NCBI GenBank assembly: GCA_947473305.1 | Contig: CANJCB010000004.1 | Coordinates: 1-64,000 of the forward strand | DNA: 64,000 nucleotides | Origin: Rhodospirillales bacterium | Lineage (GTDB): Bacteria; Pseudomonadota; Alphaproteobacteria; ATCC43930; CGMCC-115725 | Reading direction: 5' to 3' | Shown here: positions 44,415 to 52,798 of the stretch, piece after piece | How the letters are laid out: each line of letters starts with the position of its first letter | Position numbering within the stretch: position 1 is the first letter of the stretch | Program-made: the position numbers and the translations under genes | The notes under the pieces: generated by a model | Databases searched by the model: none | What the model saw: only the letters and a program-made list of their open reading frames with translations | Told to the model about the DNA's origin: nothing

Positions 44415-44508
44415 TCCGACGCGATCCTAGTGCTTTCTCGCGCCGGATTGAACAGGCTGGTTCATGTTTTTTTGAGGGGGCCGCCCCAGGTTTCCCCCAA
44501 CAGGCGGG

Positions 44509-45471
44509 TCAGGCCAGCTTATTAAGCGGGTTCAGCACTTTGCCCTGGAGGAAAGCGCGGATGTCCTCGACCGCCACGGCATAGGCCTGGAGATAGTTCT
44601 CCTCGGTGACATAACCGAGGTGCGGGGTCACCAGCGCATTGTCCAGCGCCAGGAAAGGATGATGCGCGGGCAGCGGCTCCTGGTCGAAGACATCGAGCGC
44701 CGCCCCGGCGATGCGGCGTTCGCGCAGGGCCTGGAGCAGCGCCTTCTCGTCGATGATCGGGCCGCGCGAGGTGTTTACCAGCCAGGCGCTATGCTTCATG
44801 CCCCGAAGCTCGGCGTCGCCGACGAGGCTTTCCGTCCGCTCGCTCAATTGCATATGGATCGTCAAGACATCGGAACGCGCGAAAAGCTCGGCCTTTTCCA
44901 CCCGGGTGACGCCCTGCTCCGCCGCGCGCTCGGCTGTCAGGTTCTGGCTCCAGGCGATGACCTCCATGCCGAAAGCCAAACCCACCTTTGCAACCTGCGC
45001 GCCCAGACGGCCCAAGCCCAGCACGCCGAGCGTCTTGCCCAGAAGCCCCGTACCCAGTGTCGTTTGCCAGCGACCTTCATGGGTCGCCTTGATCTCGGCC
45101 GGGATATGACGGAAGGCCGACAGGATCAGACCCCAGGTAAGCTCCGCCGTGGGATAGGGCAGTGTCGGCGTGCCGCAGACCTGCACCTTGTGATGCGTCG
45201 CCGCATCGAGATCGATGGAGGCGTTGCGATGGCCCGTGGTGACGATTAGCTTCAAATGGGGAAGTTTCGGGAAAATCGCGGCCGGAAAGGGAGTTCGTTC
45301 CCGCATCAGCACCACCGCATCGAAGGGCCGAAGCCGCGCGGCGACGGCATCCATGCTGTCGAGATGATCCGGAAAGGCTACGACCTCGACCTCGGGCTCC
45401 AGGCCGCGCCAATTGGCCATGCGGAGCGCCACACGCTGGTAATCGTCGAGAATCGCGACTCTTATTGCCAA
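44509..45471 (-). CDS. D-isomer specific 2-hydroxyacid dehydrogenase
   Basis: A 320-residue NAD-dependent enzyme. The Rossmann domain has LGVLGLGRLGAQVAKVGLAFGM, and the catalytic residues are Arg in VNTSRGPIIDEKAL, Glu in DVFDQEPLPAHHP and His in TPHLGYVTEENY. The start is TTG at 45471, with GGGAG 8 bases upstream; no ATG is available. It would reduce a 2-keto acid or oxidise a D-2-hydroxy acid. It is followed on the minus strand, after about 120 bases, by the SBP-GntR operon; it may feed or drain the same pathway, but this is only suggested by position. Confidence 0.88.
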   Translation of the reverse strand: MAIRVAILDDYQRVALRMANWRGLEPEVEVVAFPDHLDSMDAVAARLRPFDAVVLMRERTPFPAAIFPKLPHLKLIVTTGHRNASIDLDAATHHKVQVCGTPTLPYPTAELTWGLILSAFRHIPAEIKATHEGRWQTTLGTGLLGKTLGVLGLGRLGAQVAKVGLAFGMEVIAWSQNLTAERAAEQGVTRVEKAELFARSDVLTIHMQLSERTESLVGDAELRGMKHSAWLVNTSRGPIIDEKALLQALRERRIAGAALDVFDQEPLPAHHPFLALDNALVTPHLGYVTEENYLQAYAVAVEDIRAFLQGKVLNPLNKLA

Positions 45472-45626
45472 AATATGCTCCCGGCCCTATTGGCGGCCCG
45501 CGAGATTAGGCGCTGAGGCGGCGCAACGCAACGGGCCGCAAGCGCGACTCTAAGCCGCCCGTCCCGCGCCAAAAGACCACGGCTAAGAAAGCGACGGTAG
45601 CCGGACTTGTTCCCCAAATCGAAGTT

Positions 45627-47099
45627 TCAAAAGGTAATCGTCGTGCGCAACGCCAGCAGCAGGACATTCCGAAGCGGGGTTCGTCCCGACGCATCGGCGG
45701 GACTGGCGATATGGGTGCCGGGATGCCGAATGAACTGGATATCCGGCTGCAGCACCCACCAGGGTGCGAGCTTGGCCATATAGGTCACTTCGATCACGGT
45801 TTCGTCGTCCCGCCGCAGGTGATCGACGCCGGTGAACCGCGGAAAATCACGATCCAGCGCGCGCGCCGCCTCGCCCACCCTGGCATAGCTCAAGGCAAAG
45901 CCGACAAGATCGCCGGATCGAAACCCCTGGTAGGTGACGCCCGCATCGAGATACCAGGCCAGGAGATTCCGGTCCCCAGGCGCGGCGCCCAGCCGGAAGA
46001 AACTTCCGACCGAGCGATTGTCCGCGCCGCGCCAGAGCAATTTGTCGGCGACGAGATAGACCCCGAAATCGCTCCTCCGGGCCGCCGCCACGCCGGTGCC
46101 CGACGGATCCGCGAGGGAACGGCCAGCGGCATCGAAGCGTTGATCCGGGAACCGGCCGCTATGCGCCCAGCCGCCCAGTTTCAGGGTGAATGGCAGGCCG
46201 GCAGCGGCTTGCTCCCGATCGGTCGCATAGGCGGCTTCGAGAAGGAGCAAGACGTCCGAAGTCACATGGAAGGCCAGCCCATCCTTATTTTTGGCCAAGG
46301 GATCGCCAAAGCCCGCACCGGCGGGATCGCCGCTGAAAACCGCGGCCTGAAGCGAAAAACTGTCCGAGAGCGACGCCCTGGCCCTCACGCCCGGCGCCGC
46401 CAAGGGAAAGGACGGCCCGCCGCCCGGCAGATTGACGCCCACGATGGCCGGCCAGCCGAAGGTCGAATTGACGAAAGGCACGGCGGTATCGCTGACGAAG
46501 AATTCATCATCCGCCGCGAGTTGGCCCAAGCGGAGCGAAAAACGCTTGTCGGCGGTCTTCTGCTGCAGCCAGAAATTATAAAGGCGCGCCGCGCGATCCG
46601 CCTCGATGCTGCTGACGGCATTGAGGTTTGCGACATAATTGGCGCTCAGGCCCCGGCCGTGGGTGATCCAGGCATTGGCGTAAAGGGTCGCGCCCGTCCA
46701 GTTCGCGAGCTTTCCCAGATCGGCGACGGCATCGAGTTCCAGCCGGCCCTCGTAGACCGTCCCCCGCCGGATGCCGCCCGAGAGATTCCCGACCGCTTCC
46801 CCGATATAGGCCGCCGAGAATTGGAGCCCCCGGTCCTGGATCGCCTGCCGGAAGCCCGCCCAATCGCCGGTCAGGCTTTGACGTGTCCACAAGCCTTCTT
46901 CGGCCGAAGCGGCCGGAACCGGTCCCAGAAATGGAAAAATCGACAGCCAAAGTGCGACTGTCAGCCTCTTGGCGAGCCCCTGGATTGTGACGCCTTGCGC
47001 GATCGCCCCCTCCGTTGATCGCAAACCTGGTCCGCAGATTTCAATAATAGCCTCTCGTTGCCGCAGAATGACAAAATTCGCGACGCTCTTGACGGGCAT
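45627..47099 (-). CDS. OprB-like carbohydrate-selective porin
   Basis: A porin of the OprB family. LWTRQSLTGDWAGFRQAIQDRGLQF is the OprB start signature (in part), followed by many alternating beta strands and a C-terminal aromatic residue (RTTITF). Signal peptide: a hydrophobic stretch VALWLSIFPFLGPVPAASA ends near residue 67 of the longest frame. ATG at 47099 is the only standard start upstream of it; a GGAGGGGG ribosome-like site lies between them without a usual start codon next to it. The true start is therefore unsettled. It forms an outer-membrane channel for sugars or similar solutes. Confidence 0.82.
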   Translation of the reverse strand: MPVKSVANFVILRQREAIIEICGPGLRSTEGAIAQGVTIQGLAKRLTVALWLSIFPFLGPVPAASAEEGLWTRQSLTGDWAGFRQAIQDRGLQFSAAYIGEAVGNLSGGIRRGTVYEGRLELDAVADLGKLANWTGATLYANAWITHGRGLSANYVANLNAVSSIEADRAARLYNFWLQQKTADKRFSLRLGQLAADDEFFVSDTAVPFVNSTFGWPAIVGVNLPGGGPSFPLAAPGVRARASLSDSFSLQAAVFSGDPAGAGFGDPLAKNKDGLAFHVTSDVLLLLEAAYATDREQAAAGLPFTLKLGGWAHSGRFPDQRFDAAGRSLADPSGTGVAAARRSDFGVYLVADKLLWRGADNRSVGSFFRLGAAPGDRNLLAWYLDAGVTYQGFRSGDLVGFALSYARVGEAARALDRDFPRFTGVDHLRRDDETVIEVTYMAKLAPWWVLQPDIQFIRHPGTHIASPADASGRTPLRNVLLLALRTTITF

Positions 47100-47202
47100 G
47101 AGGGCGAAAGACAGGCTCCGGGAAAAGGGTTATACCGACATCGCCTCACCCCGGATGATGCAGGATAGGATTGCTTTGACGTTGCGCGCCGAGACCGTCC
47201 CG

Positions 47203-47412
47203 ATGAAACGCACTTTCGCGCTGGCCACCGCCCTCGCCCTGCTGCTTTCCGGCTGCTCGCTCTTCTCTTCCGACAAGGACAAGCCGGAGGAGCCCAAGCC
47301 GGTGGTCGAACGCGTCAGCCCGGAAAAGCAGGACGAGCTTTGCCGCGATCCGAACTGGCGGCAATCGCACCTCGGCCTCTGGTTCTCGGTCTGCCGCGGC
47401 ACGAGGCTTTAA
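47203..47412 (+). CDS. Small putative lipoprotein
   Basis: A 69-residue protein: signal sequence MKRTFALATALALLLSGC, with a lipobox (LLSG) before Cys18. The mature part is charged (SSDKDKPEEPKP) and ends with CRDPNWRQSHLGLWFSVCRG, with two Cys that might pair. It starts at the ATG 47203 because that gives a clean signal peptide; the upstream frame has no support. It is divergent from the porin gene and close to the aldolase gene that follows. No family recognised. Confidence 0.65.
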   Translation: MKRTFALATALALLLSGCSLFSSDKDKPEEPKPVVERVSPEKQDELCRDPNWRQSHLGLWFSVCRGTRL

Positions 47413-47428
47413 AGCTTTGCTGAACCTC

Positions 47429-48178
47429 ATGAAAAAGGCGATGTCAGAGGGGCGGCCGACCTATGGTTATGTCCTCTCCATTGCAAGCCCGCAGATCGCC
47501 CGGCTTCTCGCGGGGACCGGCGTCGATTGGCTGATGATCGACCTGGAGCACGCGCCGATCGGGGTCGAGACCATGGCGGCGATGATCGGGGCCACGACGG
47601 GAATGCCGGTAACGCCTATCGTCCGGGTGCCGGGCGTCGGTTCCGATCTGGTGAAGCCCGCGCTCGACAATGGCGCCCTGGGCGTCGCTTTTCCCCAGGT
47701 CGCCACCCGTCAGGAAGCCGAGCAGGCCGCCCTCTCGACGCGTTATTCACCGCAGGGCTACCGGGGTTTCGGGCCGACCTATGCGGCGCTTCGCTGGGGC
47801 ATGGCGCCTTTCGACTACGTCAAGGCCGCCAACGAGCAGATGCTGACGATCATCCTGATCGAATCGCCGGCCGGGGTGGCTCAACTCGACGGGATCCTGA
47901 AGGTGGATGGCATCGACGTCGTGGTGATCGCGCGCGGCGACCTGTCGGAGAGTCTTGGCCTCGCCGGCCAATTCGACCACCCCAAGGTCAAGGAGATCGT
48001 GGCCGAGGCGGAAACCAAGATCCTGGGCGCCAAGCGCGCGGCCCTCGGCGGAATCGCCTTTTCGAGCGCAGACGCCAAGGACATGGCGGCACGGGGCTAT
48101 CTCTTCATCGCATTGGCTTCGGATGCCGCGCTGGTCCAGCGCGCCGCATCGTCCCAGATGAAGGAAATCAGGGGCTAA
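47429..48178 (+). CDS. HpcH/HpaI aldolase family protein
   Basis: A 249-residue class II (metal-dependent) aldolase/citrate-lyase-family protein. WLMIDLEHAPIGVETM, VRVPGVGSDLVKPALDNGALGVAFPQV (in part), ILIESPAGVAQLDGIL and GVDVVVIARGDLSESLG (reading DGIDVVVIARGDLS) are the family's metal and phosphate-binding regions. Such enzymes cleave 4-hydroxy-2-keto acids to pyruvate and an aldehyde, a late step in aromatic breakdown. A TTG at 47417 would add four residues (MLNL); the ATG is preferred. Function within the cluster is inferred. Confidence 0.87.
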   Translation: MKKAMSEGRPTYGYVLSIASPQIARLLAGTGVDWLMIDLEHAPIGVETMAAMIGATTGMPVTPIVRVPGVGSDLVKPALDNGALGVAFPQVATRQEAEQAALSTRYSPQGYRGFGPTYAALRWGMAPFDYVKAANEQMLTIILIESPAGVAQLDGILKVDGIDVVVIARGDLSESLGLAGQFDHPKVKEIVAEAETKILGAKRAALGGIAFSSADAKDMAARGYLFIALASDAALVQRAASSQMKEIRG

Positions 48179-48212
48179 CTTCCCCGAGACGCCCGGAAAT
48201 CGATGCCGCCGC

Positions 48213-48449
48213 TTATCTTGCGGAAGCGGAGAGGGTCGCCGCCCTCCGCCGGTTGATCACCATTCGATCATGAAGCTCGGCAATCGTCTTCGACCCTGTC
48301 GTGACGAACAGAAACGGCAGCACCCCATGGACGAGGCAGGCCAATCCCGCGAGCACTAGGCGAAAACCGAAATCCGACGCCGTATGGAGGTGCTCCCCAT
48401 AGGTTTCGCCAACAGTCTCGGGATGCTCGGTAAAGGACAGGCGGGTCAT
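48213..48449 (-). CDS. DUF6356 family small membrane protein
   Basis: A 78-residue protein matching a small alphaproteobacterial family (DUF6356, from memory): HPETVGETYGEHLHTASDFGFRLVLAGLACLVHGVLPFLFVTTGSKTIAELHDRMVINRRR (key residues HPxxVGExYxEHL, LACLVHGxxPFLF, LHDRMVxNRR). One membrane segment at about 29-50. Conserved His residues flank it. No role is known. It lies between the convergent aldolase gene and the divergent Lrp-type regulator. Confidence 0.75.
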   Translation of the reverse strand: MTRLSFTEHPETVGETYGEHLHTASDFGFRLVLAGLACLVHGVLPFLFVTTGSKTIAELHDRMVINRRRAATLSASAR

Positions 48450-48535
48450 GAAAGTCTCTCGTAACAGGTTGAGAGAATTCTATCCGTGCGAAGGGGAATA
48501 AGGTTGCAAACTCGCCTCCATTTCAGGCTAATTTT

Positions 48536-48548
48536 GGAATTATATTCC
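48536..48548. promoter_or_regulatory. GGAATTATATTCC palindrome upstream of the Lrp-type regulator
   Basis: A 13-bp perfect palindrome (GGAAT-TAT-ATTCC) lies 22 bases before the regulator ATG in an AT-rich stretch unlike the rest of the window. It overlaps possible -10 words (TATATT, TTATAT). Lrp/AsnC regulators commonly bind such AT-centred sites next to their own gene, so it is probably an autoregulatory operator also affecting the divergent DUF6356 gene. Confidence 0.5.
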
Positions 48549-48569
48549 TAGTTATATGGCCATAGAGAA

Positions 48570-49043
48570 ATGGATTTTCACCTCGACGAGATAGATCGGA
48601 AAATCCTCTCCGCTCTCCAGGAAGACGCGACCTTGCCCGTAGCTGTCGTTGCGGAACGGGCGGGCGTCACGGCGACGCCCTGCTGGCGGCGCATCCAGAA
48701 GCTCGAAGCAGCCGGCGTGATCAAAGGACGAGTGGCGCTCCTTGATCCGGAAAAGATGAATGTGGGCGTTACCGTCTTCGTCTCGATCCGCACCAACCAA
48801 CACAATCTCGACTGGGCGGAGCGCTTCTGCGCGGCCGTGTCCGGCATTCCCGAAGTCGTGGAATTCTACCGCATGAGCGGCGACGTCGATTACCTGCTGC
48901 GGGTGGTGGTGCCCGATATTGCCGCCTATGACGGGGTTTACAAGCGGCTCATCAAGGTGGCGGAACTCTTCGACGTGAGTTCGAGCTTCGCGATGGAGCA
49001 GATCAAATACACGACGGCCCTGCCCACCCGCTACGCAAGGTAG
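48570..49043 (+). CDS. Lrp/AsnC family transcriptional regulator
   Basis: A 157-residue regulator. The DNA-binding half starts MDFHLDEIDRKILSALQED and carries the helix-turn-helix AVVAERAGVTATPCWRRIQKLEAAGVI (reading in part). The RAM effector domain follows (VGVTVFVSIRT, GIPEVVEFYRMSGDVDYLLRVVV). The CWRRI wording in the recognition helix is common in this group. It is probably a local regulator of the binding-protein gene that starts 90 bases downstream, responding to an amino acid or related compound. Confidence 0.94.
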   Translation: MDFHLDEIDRKILSALQEDATLPVAVVAERAGVTATPCWRRIQKLEAAGVIKGRVALLDPEKMNVGVTVFVSIRTNQHNLDWAERFCAAVSGIPEVVEFYRMSGDVDYLLRVVVPDIAAYDGVYKRLIKVAELFDVSSSFAMEQIKYTTALPTRYAR

Positions 49044-49132
49044 CGCTCCGGTTGCGTCGCCCCCGTAATTAAAGTTCACTACCCCAAGCGCATATCCTTC
49101 GCGCAACAAAAAGCGAAACGGGAGGGGTGAGG

Positions 49133-50725
49133 ATGGGATCGAAGAAGCTCGGAATGGCGGCCGCCTTCGTGGCAGGCGCTCTCTGTCTGACAGCAACGGC
49201 CAATGCCCAGGACGCCGGCAAGCCCGTGAAGGGTGGCAGCCTCATCCTCGCCATCGGCGTCGATCCGCCGACCGTCAATCCCGCCATCACCTCGGGCATC
49301 CCGGACAAGCAGGTCGGCTGCCTCATCTATGAAGGCATGATGCAAGCGACGGCCGATGGACGGCCGATGCCACTGCTGGCGAAGTCCTGGACCATCTCGC
49401 CGGACGGCAAGACCTATTCCTTCAAGCTCAATCAGGCGAAGTGGCACGACGGCAAGCCCTTCACCTCCGAGGATGTCGCTTATTCCATCAAGGAGGTGAG
49501 CGCCAAATATGCCGCCGTCATCGCGACGGCCGTGCGGCTCATCGACCGGATCGAGACACCGGCCTCCGACGAGGTCAAGATCATCCTGAAGGAGCCTTTC
49601 GGCCCCTTCCTCATCTCCTGGTCCTGCGGAGAGGGCGGCGTCGTCCTGCCCGCCCATATCTTCCGGGGCACGGATGTGCCGGCCAATCCCGCGACCTCCG
49701 CCACGCCGGTCGGAACGGGCGCCTATAAGATCGGGGAATGGAAACGGGGGAACTACATCCGGCTCGTCCGCAATCCCGATTACTGGGACCCGAACAAGCC
49801 CTATCTCGATGAGATCGTCGTCCGCATCATGCCCGAAAGCACCACCCGGATGCAGGCGCTCCAGGCGGGCGAGATCGACTATCTTCCCGGCAATTACTTC
49901 GCGACCAACGACCGCGCGGCGGTGGCCGCCAATCCGAAGCTCAAGACCGCGCTCTCAGGCTTCCCGCCCGCCAGCTATCACCTCTTCTACAACATCACGC
50001 GCAAACCGATGGACGATGTAAGGGTCCGCCGCGCCCTCGCCATGGGGCTCGACCGGGACTATCTCGTGAAGAACGTCTGGTTCGGCGACGGGATGCCGGG
50101 GAGGATGCCCTTCACCCAGGTGATGAAATGGGCCGCCGATCCCAATGTCGATTACAACAAGATGTATCCCTACGACCCTGCCAAGGCGAACGCGCTGCTG
50201 GATGAAGCCGGCTTGAAGAAGGGCGCCGATGGCACCCGTTTCACCCTGCGCCTTTCCTATTCGAACGACGCCGCCGAGCGGAACCAGGCCGCCGCCGCGA
50301 TAAAGAGCATGTGGCGCGCGATCGGGGTCGAGACCACGATCGATTCGAACGACCGCGCGACCGACCAGAAGAAGGTCTTCCTCGACCGGGATTTCGACGT
50401 GACCATCGAGAATTACACGAGCTACGGCGACCCGGCCCTGGGTATCGCGCGTACTTTCGTGAGTTCCTCCGGCGGCAAGCTCTTCGGCAATCCCACCGGC
50501 TATGCGAATCCTGAGGTGGACGAGCTTTTCGTCAAGGGCGAGCAGGCGACGGATCAGGCCGCGCGCGGCGAATTCTACAAGAAGGCCCAGGCGATCCTGG
50601 CGCGCGACCTGCCGTCCCTCAATTTCCGCGATTACCAGACGGTCGATGCGGCTTCCGTCAAGCTGCAGGGCGCTTGGGAAGTCCTGGGGCCGGCCTCGCT
50701 TTTCGACGCCTGGCTCGCGAAATAA
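49133..50725 (+). CDS. ABC transporter substrate-binding protein, family 5 (copy 3)
   Basis: A 530-residue exported protein with signal peptide ending near TATANAQ. Family 5 segments: KGGSLILAIGVDPPTVNPAIT, YEGMMQATADGRPMPLLAKSW, WHDGKPFTSEDVAYSI, TPVGTGAYKIGEWKRGNYIRL and DDVRVRRALAMGLDRDYLVKN (in part). ATG at 49133 has GGAGGGG at 49121-49127; a GTG two codons earlier is less well placed. It follows the Lrp gene in the same direction. No transport partners are encoded nearby. Confidence 0.91.
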   Translation: MGSKKLGMAAAFVAGALCLTATANAQDAGKPVKGGSLILAIGVDPPTVNPAITSGIPDKQVGCLIYEGMMQATADGRPMPLLAKSWTISPDGKTYSFKLNQAKWHDGKPFTSEDVAYSIKEVSAKYAAVIATAVRLIDRIETPASDEVKIILKEPFGPFLISWSCGEGGVVLPAHIFRGTDVPANPATSATPVGTGAYKIGEWKRGNYIRLVRNPDYWDPNKPYLDEIVVRIMPESTTRMQALQAGEIDYLPGNYFATNDRAAVAANPKLKTALSGFPPASYHLFYNITRKPMDDVRVRRALAMGLDRDYLVKNVWFGDGMPGRMPFTQVMKWAADPNVDYNKMYPYDPAKANALLDEAGLKKGADGTRFTLRLSYSNDAAERNQAAAAIKSMWRAIGVETTIDSNDRATDQKKVFLDRDFDVTIENYTSYGDPALGIARTFVSSSGGKLFGNPTGYANPEVDELFVKGEQATDQAARGEFYKKAQAILARDLPSLNFRDYQTVDAASVKLQGAWEVLGPASLFDAWLAK

Positions 50726-50754
50726 CGGCGCGGTGAGCCGGAACTGGCGTCGAT

Positions 50755-51555
50755 CTAGCTGCCCGCCTCGAGCGTCGCCAGCACCGGCGGCGGCTCCGTC
50801 CGTCGCGAGAAGCCGACCGATCCGACACCCGGGAGCTTCAAGGCCGGCGACTTGAAATCTATACCGAGATTGAGCCCGAGGAGGTTGGCTTCAACCCCCT
50901 CCTCCTTGGCGACCAGCAAGCCCGCGAGGCCGAAGAAGGAAAGCTGGTAGCCGGTGCCGGACGGAGCCTCGGCGAAAACGCTGCCGGGCAGCCAGTCCTT
51001 GCCGATGGCGTTGGAGGGCAGGCTGACGGCAAGCTCCGGCACCGAGCGCGCGACGAAGGCGACGAAGGTGTTGCTGTTGGGACCGGGCCAGGCCCGGTAC
51101 TCATGCGGATAGGGATAGGCCTTGACCGCTTCCCGCACCTTGTCGATCAGCGCGTCGACGCCGGGGCCGCGCTTGTCGTAGATCAGCTCGGGCTTGGCGC
51201 CGAACCAGTAATTATCCGGGCCGGACCGATCCGTCCTGACCGAGGACACCGTATCGGAAACCCCGAAGCCCACCACCTCGTAACGGGAGAAAGCGGGCGC
51301 ATCGGTCGGTTTGACCGCGATCCAGGTATGGACCGCGAAGACCCCGCGCCAGGACACGGCCCGGGCCGCATAGACCTGGATCACCGCCTCCGGCGTCGTC
51401 TTGGGATCGGGCGCGAGCCCGGTCGCATCGCGCCGGGCCTCGTACCAGGGAACTGAAGCGTCTCGTCCGAACATGCAGGCATTCACCGCCAGGGGAAGGA
51501 GAAGCACCAACCCCAGCGCGAGACTTAACCGTCGTTTCTTCCTTTCAGCCGGCAT
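50755..51555 (-). CDS. DUF3750 domain protein
   Basis: A 266-residue protein with an N-terminal membrane anchor or signal (LSLALGLVLLLPLAVNA) and the DUF3750 core, recognised by VIQVYAARAVSWRGVFAVHTWIAVK (in part) near 57-82, a YEVVGFGV, and PYPHEYRAWPGPNSNTFVAFVAR. Such proteins are exported or membrane-tethered; no function is known. It converges with the binding-protein gene and is followed by no close gene on its strand. Confidence 0.78.
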   Translation of the reverse strand: MPAERKKRRLSLALGLVLLLPLAVNACMFGRDASVPWYEARRDATGLAPDPKTTPEAVIQVYAARAVSWRGVFAVHTWIAVKPTDAPAFSRYEVVGFGVSDTVSSVRTDRSGPDNYWFGAKPELIYDKRGPGVDALIDKVREAVKAYPYPHEYRAWPGPNSNTFVAFVARSVPELAVSLPSNAIGKDWLPGSVFAEAPSGTGYQLSFFGLAGLLVAKEEGVEANLLGLNLGIDFKSPALKLPGVGSVGFSRRTEPPPVLATLEAGS

Positions 51556-51678
51556 TGCGCCTGCTGATCCGGGAGTAACGATCGGTTTTGCCGGGGAACG
51601 ACCTCATCTTCCTGGCATATGGGAATGCGCGGGTCAGTGTAAAGCACCCCCTATCGGTGGCCGATGACCGGCATTCCC

Positions 51679-52716
51679 TCAGGCACCGATACTTGCGTGT
51701 TGGTGCAAGGGTTGCGCGTCTTTCTTCAGATGCACGTTGGTATAGAAGTCAGCCTCAAGCTTATAGGGTGAGACGACCGGCCGGCCCCCCTGCGGGAGAT
51801 TGAGCCAGAGCCGCATCAGATAGCGCTTCTTCTCCGCCGAATCCTCGAAAGAGGTGCGGGAATGCATGACCGTGTAATTGTTAAACATCGAGATTTCGCC
51901 GGGCTGCAGCATGAAGTTCGCGTGGATATCCTCGCGCGCCGCAACCTCCTTCAGATAGGCGATGGCCTCGACCAGATCCGCCGGCATCTCGACGCCGAGC
52001 TTCTGCGCCGCAGCCTCCATGAAGCCGCCGGTATAGATGCAGCTGAGCTTGCCGCCGGTATAGGAGAAGATCGGGATCTTATAGGGCGTTACGGGCTGGG
52101 CGGTCAGCGCGGCCTCACGGCTCGCGTAGTAATAACCCTCGTAGAGCGCCGGCAGGACTTCCGGCCGGGTCTTCAGGATCTCGTTATGGACGGCGGCCGA
52201 GCTGGCGAGCTGGCTGTAGCCGCCGGACTGGGCGTTCTGCACGCACATGAGGCCGACAAGCTCATTGAGATCGGTATGGAGCGTCAGCTCCTCGTTGCTA
52301 CGATAGGCGCGGTTGGTGGGATTTTCGGGGCCGACCGGCGTGAAGGTGACGCGCCCGATCTTGTCGCCCTTGGCGCTCTGAGTGACGGCGGTGCCCCAAT
52401 GGGTCCCGAAACCCCAGTAGATCCGCTCGAAATCCTCGACCGAATAGCGCTCCGGCGTGCAGCCCTGGACGATGACCGCACCGCGGCCGTTTTGCAGGAT
52501 GTCGAAAAGCTCGGCCAGCATCTTGTCGAGCGTCGGATCGCTGAATTCCTTGCGGGTCGCCTCCTGGATGCCGAGATGCCGGGTCTTCTTGAGGGCCGCG
52601 TCGATCCCGTCGAGCTGGGCCTCGGTCATCTTATAGGTCAGGCCGTCCTTGCCGCCGATCGCCTTGTTGGTCCAGGCGCTCGGGTGGTCGATGATCTGGC
52701 GATAGATTTCGGTCAT
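51679..52716 (-). CDS. TauD/TfdA-type 2OG-Fe(II) dioxygenase
   Basis: A 345-residue non-haem iron oxygenase of the TauD/TfdA superfamily. The first His and Asp ligands are in LTLHTDLNEL (His147, Asp149), the distal His is His285 in NNYTVMHSRTSFED, and Arg302 (YLMRLWLNLP) would bind 2-oxoglutarate. QPGEISMFNNYTV precedes the distal His as usual. Substrate unknown; relatives hydroxylate taurine, aryloxyacids, carnitine precursors or other small acids. Transcribed alone, opposite to nothing close. Confidence 0.87.
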   Translation of the reverse strand: MTEIYRQIIDHPSAWTNKAIGGKDGLTYKMTEAQLDGIDAALKKTRHLGIQEATRKEFSDPTLDKMLAELFDILQNGRGAVIVQGCTPERYSVEDFERIYWGFGTHWGTAVTQSAKGDKIGRVTFTPVGPENPTNRAYRSNEELTLHTDLNELVGLMCVQNAQSGGYSQLASSAAVHNEILKTRPEVLPALYEGYYYASREAALTAQPVTPYKIPIFSYTGGKLSCIYTGGFMEAAAQKLGVEMPADLVEAIAYLKEVAAREDIHANFMLQPGEISMFNNYTVMHSRTSFEDSAEKKRYLMRLWLNLPQGGRPVVSPYKLEADFYTNVHLKKDAQPLHQHASIGA

Positions 52717-52798
52717 GAGGGGGGCTCCTTCGCTCGACGGCGGATCGTGTACAATATGCGCCCCGACGGAAGTCCGTCAAATGTCCGTCCGAGGGAGG

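Noticed and set aside
44461-44500. Terminator with a TTTTTTT run
   Set aside because: The T run precedes the GC hairpin on the plus strand and becomes an A run on the minus strand, so the order is wrong for either direction.
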